A stretch of 64,000 nt of DNA from Shewanella zhangzhouensis (GTDB taxonomy: Bacteria > Pseudomonadota > Gammaproteobacteria > Enterobacterales > Shewanellaceae), in the NCBI RefSeq assembly GCF_019457615.1, contig NZ_CP080414.1, forward strand, positions 1,300,501 to 1,364,500. The letters are read 5' to 3'. This document shows, piece by piece, positions 33,927 to 42,253 of the stretch. The notes beneath the pieces were generated by a model that made no database searches, had not been told where the DNA came from, and was given only the letters and a program-made list of their open reading frames with translations. How positions within the stretch are numbered: the stretch's first letter is position 1; each line of letters opens with the position of its first letter. A program made the position numbers and the translations under genes.

Positions 33927-35645
33927 TTAATCCGTATTTGCGACAGTATCTTTCAAAGCGGCGGACATATCTGGATAGAAGGAGAGGACTCCCGGCTTCT
34001 CCTGAACGCCCGCCTTGACCAGGGCTCTCAGCGCCTGGAAGGGCACAGACACGATGCGGATTTCCCGCCCCTGCTTTTGTGCCCAGGCCACGGTGCGCTC
34101 CAGCGCACTGAGGCCACCTGCGTCCAGCAGCGACACATTCTGCCAATCCAGTACCAATATGGGGGCGCCATTCTGGCGGTGCATCAATTCGCTGAAGAGA
34201 TTATCCGCGGCGGCAAAAAACAGCGGGCCGTCGATACGAAAGGCTTCGATATCGGGGCTGTCGGTATCACTGCCGCAGTCCAGTGCAACCAGTCGGGTGG
34301 ACGCCGCAAGTTGCCCCATCAGCAGCAAGGACGCCAGCACTATGCCAACGCCAATGGCTATCACCATATCGAAGGCAACCGTAAGTATGAGGCAGGTGAG
34401 CAGTACCGCCACGTCCGACACATGGGCGCGGCGGATAAGGTGCAGACTCTTTTTGGCTTCACTCATGTGCCATGCCACCACCAACAGCAGCGCGGCCATG
34501 GTCGCCATGGGGATATAGGCCAGCACGGGCGCCAATAACACCAGCGCCAGCAGCACGGTAAGCGCGTGGAACACGGCGGCCAAGGGACTTTTGGCACCGG
34601 CACGCACGTTGGCGGCACTGCGGGCGATGGCCGCGGTGGCGGGGATAGCACCGAAAAAGGGCGCAATAAGATTGCCAAGCCCCTGGCCAAAGAGCTCACT
34701 GTTGGCACTGTGACGATTCCCCGTCATGCCATCCACCACCACGGCGCAGAGTAATGATTCGATTGCGCCCAGCATGGCAATGGCCATGGCGGAGGGCAGC
34801 AGATTCTGGATGAGTTGCCAATTGAGTGTCAGCGGCTCGCCTCCCACGCCCGGCAGCTCCCATGGCAGCAGAAAAGAAGGCAGTACCGAAGGGATCCCTG
34901 CCATCAGGGTGCCGTCATCCAGGGTGAATGAAAAACGTGAGCCAATGGTCTCTACATCAAAGCCAACGCCGCCAAGCGCGAGGGCACAGAGGGTGCCTGC
35001 CAGTATCGCCGGTAAATGGGGCGGCAATTTTTGAGTGAGTTTGGGCCAGAACACCAACACAGACAGTGTGACTGTGGCCACCAGGATGCTGGGCCACTGG
35101 GCCTGGGGCATGGCATGGAACAGGGTCGAGACCTTGTGCCAAAAATCCTCAGGGAGTGCTGCGATAGGTAGGGCAAAGATGTCCTTTATCTGCAACATGG
35201 CGATGACGATGGCAATACCGCCGGTAAAACCCAGGGTCACAGGCTCAGGAATATATTGAATAAGTCTGCCCAGGCGCATCAGTGACATCAGCAACAAGAT
35301 GACACCGGACATCACGGTCGCCAGCAGCAAGCCACCGAGACCATACTGCGCCGAAATGGGGGCAAGCAGTACCACAAAGGCGGCGGTCGGCCCCGACACC
35401 GACAGCTTCGAGCCACCACTGATGGCGATGATGATACCGGCGATAATGGCCGTATAGAGGCCGTATTGGGGGGCGACACCACTGGCGATGGCGAGCGCCA
35501 TGGCAAGCGGAATAGCGATAACTCCCACGGTAATACCGGCGAGTAAGTCAGCCAATAAATCGGCACTGGAATAGCGTTCTCCCAGCAGACTCTGACGCAG
35601 GGCAAAGGCCGGAATAAGAGAAGTCAGGTGATGGCGATGTGGCAT
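33927..35645 (-). CDS. SulP family anion transporter with STAS domain
   Basis: This 572-residue inner-membrane protein resembles SLC26/SulP sulfate or bicarbonate transporters. About ten to twelve membrane helices occupy residues 25-435, including the SulP signature region DLLAGITVGVIAIPLAMALAI near the N-terminus and FGAIPATAAIARSAANVRAGAKSPLAA. The C-terminal STAS domain (about 440-560) contains ILVLDWQNVSLLDAGGLSALE, an anti-sigma-antagonist-like fold. Substrate could be sulfate, bicarbonate or dicarboxylate; sequence alone does not decide. Confidence 0.9.
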   Translation of the reverse strand: MPHRHHLTSLIPAFALRQSLLGERYSSADLLADLLAGITVGVIAIPLAMALAIASGVAPQYGLYTAIIAGIIIAISGGSKLSVSGPTAAFVVLLAPISAQYGLGGLLLATVMSGVILLLMSLMRLGRLIQYIPEPVTLGFTGGIAIVIAMLQIKDIFALPIAALPEDFWHKVSTLFHAMPQAQWPSILVATVTLSVLVFWPKLTQKLPPHLPAILAGTLCALALGGVGFDVETIGSRFSFTLDDGTLMAGIPSVLPSFLLPWELPGVGGEPLTLNWQLIQNLLPSAMAIAMLGAIESLLCAVVVDGMTGNRHSANSELFGQGLGNLIAPFFGAIPATAAIARSAANVRAGAKSPLAAVFHALTVLLALVLLAPVLAYIPMATMAALLLVVAWHMSEAKKSLHLIRRAHVSDVAVLLTCLILTVAFDMVIAIGVGIVLASLLLMGQLAASTRLVALDCGSDTDSPDIEAFRIDGPLFFAAADNLFSELMHRQNGAPILVLDWQNVSLLDAGGLSALERTVAWAQKQGREIRIVSVPFQALRALVKAGVQEKPGVLSFYPDMSAALKDTVANTD

Positions 35646-35897
35646 CCTGGAGTCCTGCCGCGTGGGCGGCCAAAGCTGGGTATTTTAGTGAGCGCTCAGT
35701 TACCAATGTGTGAGCTTTGGCAAATTTTTGCAAGCCCTGACCCTTTTTGCTTTTTTCTCCGTTTATAGGGATATAGGGGCAGATTGGGAGGGAATATGGA
35801 CTTTGCGGCGGTGGCTGTGCACACTGAGTACAGGTGCAATCAAGGTTGGGAAATACGGGCTGAACGCCGCTGTTTTGTCTCAACCATCAGGGCAATC

Positions 35898-36494
35898 ATG
35901 ACAGCAACGCAATCCATTTCATTGGTGGGTGGTGAGGACGACGAACTGCTGATGCAGCGTTACGCCGCCGGGGATATTCAGGCCTTCGACACCCTTTATC
36001 GTCGCCACAAAGGCGGGTTATACCGCTATTTTTTACGCCAGATTGGCGACAGCCAGCTGGCGGAAGATCTCTATCAGGAAACCTGGGGCAGGGTGATAAA
36101 GGCGGCGCCTGCTTACGAAATCAGTGCCAAGTTTACCACCTGGCTTTACCGTATTGCCCATAACCTGCTGATCGATCATGTGCGTGCCGTGAAACCTTTG
36201 AACGAAGCCGACACACTGGATGAGGAAGGATTGGGGCTGACCGATTCCCTCACGCCGGCGCGAAGCCATGAACATGAGCTTAAGATACAGGCGCTTAAAC
36301 ACTGCGTTGGCCTTCTGCCCCAGGTGCAGAAAGAAGCTTTCCTGCTCTCCAGCGAGATGGGGTTTACTGCGCTGATGATAAGTGAGATTGCCTCGGTATC
36401 ATTGGAAGCGACCAAAAGCCGTATCCGTTATGCCTATCAGAGCCTCAAAACCTGCGTGACCAAGCGATTGGGGGAGGATAGCGATGAAAGATAG
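35898..36494 (+). CDS. ECF-type RNA polymerase sigma factor
   Basis: The 198-residue protein begins at ATG 35898 (MTATQSISLVGG); in-frame codons further upstream do not resemble the family. Region 2 reads AFDTLYRRHKGGLYRYFLRQIGD...AEDLYQETWGRV and FTTWLYRIAHNLLIDHVR. Region 4 reads LPQVQKEAFLLSSEMGFTALMISEIASVSLEATKSRIRYAYQSLK. It overlaps the next gene by 11 bases, which is probably its anti-sigma partner. It does not look like RpoE itself (no RseA follows), so it is a separate regulon. Confidence 0.9.
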   Translation: MTATQSISLVGGEDDELLMQRYAAGDIQAFDTLYRRHKGGLYRYFLRQIGDSQLAEDLYQETWGRVIKAAPAYEISAKFTTWLYRIAHNLLIDHVRAVKPLNEADTLDEEGLGLTDSLTPARSHEHELKIQALKHCVGLLPQVQKEAFLLSSEMGFTALMISEIASVSLEATKSRIRYAYQSLKTCVTKRLGEDSDER

Positions 36495-37245
36495 CCAACT
36501 GGTGGACTCGGAGCTCAAGCAGACGCTTGACGCGCTTTACCGAGAAGGGGCCAATGAAGAGCCGCCTGAAGCGCTGGATGCGGAAATATTGGCACTGGCC
36601 GGTGCCCACCTTGCCAGCCCAAAGCCTGAGGTCGTGGTGCGACGTGGGATCAGGCGTTTTCCCTATGCCATTTCCAGCGCGGCTTCGCTGATGTTATTGG
36701 TTGGTCTGGTGCTGCTCAACCCGCAGCAGGTGTTTTTCAATGCCGACACTGTGTTACCTGAGACGGATATGCTGATGGCGCCCACGGCAGAAAGCGATGT
36801 TGTCGGGAGCATGGAGGTGAATGCCACCGCGGTTTATGACGCAGGCCTTGCGCCGCAAATGGCAGTCAGCCAGTCTGAATCAGGCGCGCAGCCTACCCAG
36901 AGTGAACAGCGTCAAATGCTTGGGGAACAGACACGCAGCGCTCCGGCGGCATTGTCTGCCCCGCCAACGTCCACGGACGTGACGGCCGAGCCTCATGTGG
37001 CAACAACTGCCATACTCAAATCAGCGGCGAAGACATCGGCATCGGAGCCACTGATATTACGACCAGATGGTCTGGCGGATACAGACGACGTTGACTTGCT
37101 GCTCGCATTCCTGGAAGACACGCTCGCCGGGGGAGACAGCCAGCAGACCCAGCAAGTAATCGAGGCGTTTATTGCCAGGGAGTATGAATTGACTGCGCAG
37201 CAGCGGGCGAGATTTGACCAGCTTCAATCCCGGTTGGCTGACTGA
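36484..37245 (+). CDS. Probable membrane-bound anti-sigma factor
   Basis: This 253-residue protein has a short cytoplasmic N-terminal part (about 57 residues: SELKQTLDALYREGANEEPPE...). One membrane helix follows (FPYAISSAASLMLLVGLVLL, about 59-78), then a low-complexity Ser/Thr/Ala/Glu periplasmic region and a C-terminal helical part (DDVDLLLAFLEDTLAGGD). The single-pass topology and the overlap with the ECF sigma gene support an anti-sigma role, although the N-terminus has no clear zinc motif. No sequence family is firmly recognised. Confidence 0.7.
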   Translation: MKDSQLVDSELKQTLDALYREGANEEPPEALDAEILALAGAHLASPKPEVVVRRGIRRFPYAISSAASLMLLVGLVLLNPQQVFFNADTVLPETDMLMAPTAESDVVGSMEVNATAVYDAGLAPQMAVSQSESGAQPTQSEQRQMLGEQTRSAPAALSAPPTSTDVTAEPHVATTAILKSAAKTSASEPLILRPDGLADTDDVDLLLAFLEDTLAGGDSQQTQQVIEAFIAREYELTAQQRARFDQLQSRLAD

Positions 37246-37284
37246 GCCACAGTCACAGCCTTAATTTCAGTGAAGGGGGCAAGT

Positions 37285-38130
37285 ATGCAGGCAGTAAAAT
37301 TTGGACTGGTCCTGTTACTGTTTTCCTGGCTCCCATCGGTGGTCCAGGCGCAGACGCTTTGCCAAACGCCGCTGCATGTTGCCTACAACGATTGGCCTCC
37401 TTATTCCTGGTCCGATGAAGGTGGCGAGCCACTGGGGCTGGATATTGACCTTTTGAAAGCGTTTGCCCGCCGCGTAGGTTGTGCACTCGAGTTTGATAAA
37501 ATGCCGGCGCGTCGTTCCCATCAGCTGATGCACCTGGGGAAGGTAGATATCATGATGGGGGCCAGTAAAACGGCGGAGCGGGAGGAATATGCGCATTTCT
37601 CAGTACCGTATCGACTGGAGCAGGTGGGGCTTTTCAGTATTGATGATGGCGGCGTTGTATCGCTGGGCAGTTGGCAGCAGGTGCTCGACAGCAGTCTCAA
37701 GTTGCTGGTGCCTCAGGCGGGCTGGTACGGAGAGGCCTATGAGAGTTCAAAACGCAGCTTGGCGATGCACAATCAGCTGGTTGAAAGCCCTGACTTGCTC
37801 AAGAGCGTACAAATGTTGTCGAGGGGCCGTGCAGAGCTCGCCATTGGTGATGCACTTTCATTGCCCTTCATTGCCAGCCAACAGGAAAAAGTCCATCTGT
37901 TTCGCCATCCGCTTCGCCTGACCGAAAGCGATATACACCTGATGTTCAGCCGATTAACTTTCGACGACGCCAAAGTCAGGGCTTTCAATGATGCTATTCG
38001 CGGTGCGGCCGAGGATGGTGAAATTGCCACCTTGCTCCTTAAGTGGGAGCAAATATCGTTAAGCCGCATTGAAGGTGTGTCACAACAGTCCAAAGGCTCG
38101 GATGAGCCTATTTGGATTTTGGCTGACTGA
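37285..38130 (+). CDS. Periplasmic substrate-binding protein, SBP_bac_3 type
   Basis: The 281-residue protein starts at ATG 37285 (MQAVKFGLVLLLF), with AGGGGGCAAGT upstream. It has a signal peptide ending VVQAQT, then a type 2 periplasmic-binding fold: LHVAYNDWPPYSWSDEGGE, GLDIDLLKAFARRVGCALEF and VDIMMGASKTAEREEYAHFS. The fold normally binds amino acids, but no permease or ATPase is nearby. Orphan copies of this kind are frequent in Shewanella and may act as sensors or have lost transport partners. Ligand unknown. It follows the sigma/anti-sigma pair by about 40 bases. Confidence 0.82.
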   Translation: MQAVKFGLVLLLFSWLPSVVQAQTLCQTPLHVAYNDWPPYSWSDEGGEPLGLDIDLLKAFARRVGCALEFDKMPARRSHQLMHLGKVDIMMGASKTAEREEYAHFSVPYRLEQVGLFSIDDGGVVSLGSWQQVLDSSLKLLVPQAGWYGEAYESSKRSLAMHNQLVESPDLLKSVQMLSRGRAELAIGDALSLPFIASQQEKVHLFRHPLRLTESDIHLMFSRLTFDDAKVRAFNDAIRGAAEDGEIATLLLKWEQISLSRIEGVSQQSKGSDEPIWILAD

Positions 38131-38150
38131 GTTTAATCCTCGATATGTGC

Positions 38151-39335
38151 TCAGTGCCATATTTCTCGCATGGCAGGCTCGCTGAGAAAGGCATCCACCA
38201 ACAAGGGGTCGAGAATGCTGCCTTTGAGTCCTTTGATGTGGGTGAGAGCCTGTTCATAGGTCATCCGGAATCTGGGGTCAGGATGACAAAGCAAGTCATC
38301 CACAGTGTCTATGAGTGCCACAACCCTTGCAGCAAGTGGAATGGATTTTCCCTTGAGCTTACCGGGGAAACCTTCTCCATCCCACCGCTCATGGTGGTAG
38401 GCTGCAATGTCTCTTGCCATCGCCAGTAGCACACAGTCCGGTGCTTCCCGTAACAAATCGCCGAGCAAACGGTCACCGATAAGCGTGTGTTTATAACGCT
38501 CGCTTTCCATGGCCGGTGTCATGGTGAGCTGTTTACTTTGCAGATTTTCGGCCACACCTATCATGCCTATGTCATGCAAGGTGGCACTGAGGCCAATATT
38601 TTCCGCGAATTCCGGGGTTAATTCGTCTGGGCGATGGGGCGAACGCAGCAGGGCCAGAGTAAGAAGTTCACTGGCTTTGGCGATACGATTCAGGTGCCTG
38701 GCAGAGTCGGCATCCTTAAAGCCGGAAAGCCGGGCAAGACCGAGGACTGTTGCCCTGCGCGATGCGTGGGTTCGCTCAAGTGAGTCGGAGAGTTTGTCGG
38801 TGAGAAAACCTGTCGCCAGGCATAACATCACGTTAATGGTCAAAAAATTAAGCACCACCACCAAGTATATTTCCAGGCTGTAGTCGGGCAGCTTCGGCCA
38901 GGGTACCCATCCGGCCTTAAAACCCAATCCCATAATGGTGAGCGTTACGGCAGTGAGCACCAGACAATAGATACCGAACCGTCGTCCGAGCAGCAGGGTC
39001 CCAATCAGCGGAAACATAAACAGCCAAAAAAAGCCCGCGCCCGTGGGACCTATAGACCAAATAAAGGCTAACCCTATGCCATAACACAGCAGGCTGCCCA
39101 TCAGGTAACGCTGCTTATCTTCCAGCTCCGGAAACAGCAGCAGTGCAATCAGTGTCAGGTACGCGAGGGTATCCACAACTACCATGGACCAGAGGCCCTG
39201 TTTCATACACAAATACACACTGGTGATATAAACAGGGACACAAATGATCGCCATGGCGCCGAACAGGCGACGGAAGATAATCTGACGCCAATGGGCGAGG
39301 TCCGTTGGATTTTCATCCCGTGAAAGTTTGGACAT
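38151..39335 (-). CDS. Membrane HD-GYP-like phosphodiesterase, divergent
   Basis: This 394-residue protein has about six N-terminal membrane helices (roughly residues 20-185) and a C-terminal HD domain (about 200-380). The HD motif reads LHDIGMIG rather than the usual HDIGK, so the conserved lysine is replaced by methionine. The second block HHERWDGEGFPGKLKG carries FP in place of YP but keeps the His pair. HD-GYP enzymes cleave cyclic di-GMP; the metal ligands His-Asp seem present, but the lysine change could reduce activity. It is convergent with the SBP gene, 20 bases away. Confidence 0.85.
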   Translation of the reverse strand: MSKLSRDENPTDLAHWRQIIFRRLFGAMAIICVPVYITSVYLCMKQGLWSMVVVDTLAYLTLIALLLFPELEDKQRYLMGSLLCYGIGLAFIWSIGPTGAGFFWLFMFPLIGTLLLGRRFGIYCLVLTAVTLTIMGLGFKAGWVPWPKLPDYSLEIYLVVVLNFLTINVMLCLATGFLTDKLSDSLERTHASRRATVLGLARLSGFKDADSARHLNRIAKASELLTLALLRSPHRPDELTPEFAENIGLSATLHDIGMIGVAENLQSKQLTMTPAMESERYKHTLIGDRLLGDLLREAPDCVLLAMARDIAAYHHERWDGEGFPGKLKGKSIPLAARVVALIDTVDDLLCHPDPRFRMTYEQALTHIKGLKGSILDPLLVDAFLSEPAMREIWH

Positions 39336-39417
39336 GCAGTGTCAACCTATGCCTTTGGCCTATCTATATATCAGGAAAAGGTTAATATCCCTGTTTTTAG
39401 CAGAGTTGCAAGTGATT

Positions 39418-39846
39418 TCAACCCTTAAACCAGTCCCAGAGACCAAGTGAGGTCTGCGAAAACAAATCGATACCCCACATGGATTTGAGCAAGTAGAGTA
39501 CCAGTAAACCAAGAAGTGCCAACATAAGCACAAAGAGTATGACGCAGCCCAGTAACAAGGCCAGCGACAGGTGCTTTTCAGTGCGGGTATAGGCGCGGCG
39601 GTTTTTGCCGAGCAAAAATACCCAGTAAAAGCGCCAGCGCACAAAAGGCAGTGAGAAGGTGCCCCTGCTGTCGATACTGTGTTGTCCCCAGGTGCGGTCG
39701 CCAAGGAGAATACGGATCCCTTCCAATTGCTCATCGCTGTAACTTGCTGCCAGCGCGGGCGGCAATTTACTATACAGGCGCTGCCTGAACTGCCCGCTTG
39801 TCACTGATGTTTGCTCTGAAAAGGAGTCTGTCTTGTCGTCCTGCAT
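39418..39846 (-). CDS. Single-pass membrane protein of unknown function
   Basis: I do not recognise a named family. I start at ATG 39846 (MQDDKTDSFSEQ); a TTG seven codons earlier is possible. The 142-residue product has a soluble N-terminal part (residues 1-85, including FRQRLYSKLPPALAASYSDEQLEGIRILLGDRTWGQHSIDSRG) and one long hydrophobic helix (about residues 95-120). The middle LPFVRWRFYWVFLLGKNRRAYTR may face the membrane. The 39897 hairpin separates its 5' side from rdgC. Function unknown. Confidence 0.7.
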   Translation of the reverse strand: MQDDKTDSFSEQTSVTSGQFRQRLYSKLPPALAASYSDEQLEGIRILLGDRTWGQHSIDSRGTFSLPFVRWRFYWVFLLGKNRRAYTRTEKHLSLALLLGCVILFVLMLALLGLLVLYLLKSMWGIDLFSQTSLGLWDWFKG

Positions 39847-39895
39847 TGATAATCCAAACAATTTCAAATCGTTTGGCTTCAGTGTAGGACAGATA

Positions 39896-39929
39896 AAAAA
39901 ACAGGGCGCCGTGGCACCCTGTTTTTATT
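39896..39929 (-). terminator. Terminator of rdgC
   Basis: On the minus strand AAAAACAGGGTGCCACGGCGCCCTGTTTTTTT forms an imperfect stem (AACAGGG / CCCTGTT) followed by T. It lies a few bases after the rdgC stop codon. Confidence 0.85.
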
Positions 39930-39937
39930 GCACTGAA

Positions 39938-40849
39938 TTACTCGTCTTTGGGCAGTCCGCCCAGCGCCTCAACCAGCGCATGCATCAGGGCAACGAGCTC
40001 GCTGCCCATGAGGGCGAAATCGGCATCGAGGCGGGCCATGGGGTCATCGTTGCCCAAATCATCGTTGCCGGCACGGAACTCCTCAGAGAACTTAAGACGC
40101 TTGAGGCTGGCATCGGATTGGAGCAGGAGCGCGATGGACTGGCCAAAATGCAGCGCCAGCTTGTGTACTTCTTTGCCGGTTTCCAGGTGAGCCAGCACTT
40201 CATCTTCGGTGAGAACCTGCTGCTTGAAGCGTACTATGCCACCTTCTTCGGCGGCCGATTTAAGCTCAGCCTCATCCTGCATGATAAAGGGCGCAGTAGC
40301 TTCACCGGCCTTGAGCCATTCGGTCATGGTGTGCTCAACCGGGACATTGAAAGACACGGGGATCACCGGCAGTGAACCCATGGCTTTACGCAGCAGCGCC
40401 AGCAGCTCTTCGGCCTTGGTGGCACTGGAGCTGTCCACCAGGATCATGTCGATTTCAGGTAAAATCAGTGCATGGATCTGACTGCGACGGGAAAATGCCC
40501 GTGGCAGCAGACTGGTGGTGATTTCGTCTTTTAACGCATCTTTTTCTTTCTTGGTCAGCTTGCGGTTTTCTTCATCCTCAAGCTGCCCCACCTTTTCTTC
40601 CAGCGCTTCTTTAATGACTTGACCGGGCAGAATTTTTTCTTCTTTGGTGGCGCAAATCAAATGTCGGTTGTTGGCACTGTGCACCAGGGCGCTGCCGTGT
40701 TTGCCCAGGGCTTTGGAAAAACCAAATTTACTGATGTCCTGACTGGAGCACGGGCTGAAGGAGAAATCGGCCAAGGCCTTTTCCAGTGAATCTGCGTCTA
40801 TGGTGACAGGCTTGTTGAAGCGATACAGGGTGAGATTTTTAAACCACAT
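39938..40849 (-). CDS. rdgC: Recombination-associated protein RdgC
   Basis: RdgC is a ring-shaped nucleoid-associated DNA-binding protein that restrains RecA activity. The family N-terminus MWFKNLTLYRFNKPV sets the start at ATG 40849, giving 303 residues. It continues with SFSPCSSQDISKFGFSKALG, RLTKKEKDALKDEI-like NRKLTKKEKDALKDEITTSLLPRAFSR and a C-terminal end LVEALGGLPK, all as expected. Longer in-frame codons upstream have no similarity. It is monocistronic. Confidence 0.95.
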   Translation of the reverse strand: MWFKNLTLYRFNKPVTIDADSLEKALADFSFSPCSSQDISKFGFSKALGKHGSALVHSANNRHLICATKEEKILPGQVIKEALEEKVGQLEDEENRKLTKKEKDALKDEITTSLLPRAFSRRSQIHALILPEIDMILVDSSSATKAEELLALLRKAMGSLPVIPVSFNVPVEHTMTEWLKAGEATAPFIMQDEAELKSAAEEGGIVRFKQQVLTEDEVLAHLETGKEVHKLALHFGQSIALLLQSDASLKRLKFSEEFRAGNDDLGNDDPMARLDADFALMGSELVALMHALVEALGGLPKDE

Positions 40850-41141
40850 AATTGCACTCGGCCAGAAACAAAAGCCCGAGTGTAAGCCATCTCTGGTGAG
40901 CGGGCAAACCGGAAAATTCATGACAGTCAGATTGCGGTTTTGCAAATTCACAAAAGTGTCATCTGCCACTGCATGTGTGTAAAGTGATTGATTTTAAATG
41001 GATATGTGAATTTCAAGGATGGCGGGTGAATGATTCGTAACCGCTTAAGTGGATGCTGAAATAAAACTGAAACACTCAGATAGCAAACTTGCGCTCGTTC
41101 CAAACCAATAACCAGACGCACTGAACGTCGCAAAGGATTAA
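40850..41141 (+). promoter_or_regulatory. Intergenic region with weak Pho box before the porin
   Basis: This 292-base region holds no gene. The 11-base repeats CTGAAATAAAA / CTGAAACACTC (41056-41077) resemble a Pho box (CTGTCAT with AAAA spacer) with about two mismatches per half-site, which fits the downstream phoBR. AAGGATT at about 41133-41139 is the ribosome site. Bases 41141-41150 (AATGATGAAC) are complementary to the shared core of three nearby sRNAs. Confidence 0.4.
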
Positions 41142-42068
41142 ATGATGAACGCTTTTAACAAAACTCTGCTTGTTTCCGCGCTGACCGCTGCTTCTTTGGC
41201 TTCTGCCCAAGCGGCTGAACCTTTAACTGTTTACGGCAAACTGAACGTAACAGTACAGTCTAACGACGAAGCCGGTGATTCCGAAACCGTAGTACAGAGC
41301 AACGCCTCTCGTCTGGGTGTTAAAGGTGCTTTCGAACTGAGCTCTTCTCTCGAAGCCTTCTACACCATCGAGTATGAAGTGGATGCCGGCAGTGATGCCA
41401 AGGAAAACTTCCTGGCCCGTAACCAGTTTGTGGGTCTGAAAGGCAATTTCGGTGCGCTGTCTGTGGGTCGTAACGACACCATGCTGAAAATCGCCCAGGG
41501 TAAAGTTGACCAGTTCAACGACCTGTCAGGCGACCTGAAGAGCCTGTTTAAAGGTGAAAACCGTATCGAGCAAACCGTGACTTACCTGTCACCAGAGTTC
41601 GGTGGTTTCAAAGTGGGTGCTACCTACGCCGCTGAAGGTGCCAAGTCTCAGGCCGGTGAAGACGGTTTCTCTCTGGCCGCCATGTACGGTGATTCCAGCC
41701 TGAAGAAAACCGCTTTCTACGCTTCTGTTGCCTATGACAGCGAAGTGAAAGGCTACGACATCCTGCGTGCCACTGTGCAAGCCAAACTGGCTGGTCTGGT
41801 ACTGGGTGGTATGTACCAGCAGGAAGAGAAGTCAGTTGATGGTGACAGCAAGACAGGTTACCTGGTAAGCGCCGCTTACAACATCGCTGACGTGACCCTG
41901 AAAGGTCAGTTCCAGGACATGGAAGACAAGGGTGACTCCTGGTCTATCGGTGCCGACTACAAGCTGGGCAAGCCAACCAAGATTTTCGCCTTCTACACCA
42001 GCCGTGATATGGAATCTGCCGATGACACCGACAACTACATCGGTGTGGGTATCGAACACAAGTTCTAA
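41142..42068 (+). CDS. Outer-membrane porin
   Basis: This 308-residue protein has a signal peptide (MMNAFNKTLLVSALTAASLASAQAAE). It continues with the Gram-negative porin N-terminus LTVYGKLNVTVQSNDE, then SSRLG-like NASRLGVKGAFELSSSLEAFYTIEYEVD, and alternating aromatic beta strands. It ends with the C-terminal phenylalanine of outer-membrane barrels (IGVGIEHKF). RNQFVGLKGNFGALSVGRND matches the porin_4 family. The gene starts ATGATGAAC, which could pair with the sRNAs at 45.6-49.1 kb. It is directly upstream of phoBR and ends in a terminator, so it is monocistronic. Confidence 0.93.
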   Translation: MMNAFNKTLLVSALTAASLASAQAAEPLTVYGKLNVTVQSNDEAGDSETVVQSNASRLGVKGAFELSSSLEAFYTIEYEVDAGSDAKENFLARNQFVGLKGNFGALSVGRNDTMLKIAQGKVDQFNDLSGDLKSLFKGENRIEQTVTYLSPEFGGFKVGATYAAEGAKSQAGEDGFSLAAMYGDSSLKKTAFYASVAYDSEVKGYDILRATVQAKLAGLVLGGMYQQEEKSVDGDSKTGYLVSAAYNIADVTLKGQFQDMEDKGDSWSIGADYKLGKPTKIFAFYTSRDMESADDTDNYIGVGIEHKF

Positions 42069-42084
42069 TCGGACTTTGTGACAG

Positions 42085-42114
42085 AAAAAAGGAGGCTTAG
42101 CCTCCTTTTTTCAT
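42085..42114 (+). terminator. Terminator after the porin gene
   Basis: AAAAAAGGAGGCT / AGCCTCCTTTTTT forms a stem and ends in a T tract. It lies about 17 bases after the porin stop. Confidence 0.92.
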
Positions 42115-42195
42115 ATTTATAAACAGCTAGTTAATTCGTCTGAATATGACAATTTCTGCTGAAATGTGCCATCATTTACCCCGGCGATCATAAAT

Positions 42196-42213
42196 TTGTC
42201 ACAAAACTGACCA
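42196..42213 (+). promoter_or_regulatory. Possible Pho box before phoB
   Basis: TTGTCACAAAACTGACCA has the form of two 7-base repeats (TTGTCAC and CTGACCA) separated by AAAA, like the E. coli Pho box (CTGTCATAAA-type repeats). It lies 40 bases before phoB, where autoregulation is expected. The second half-site is degenerate. Confidence 0.5.
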
Positions 42214-42253
42214 ATAATGGCCATCGTGGACATTCACTGATAGAAAACCGCTT

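Noticed and set aside
41142..42068. Trimeric general porin versus phosphate porin
   Set aside because: The gene sits beside phoBR but the product shows only the common porin_4 pattern. Selectivity cannot be read, so I do not call it PhoE-like.
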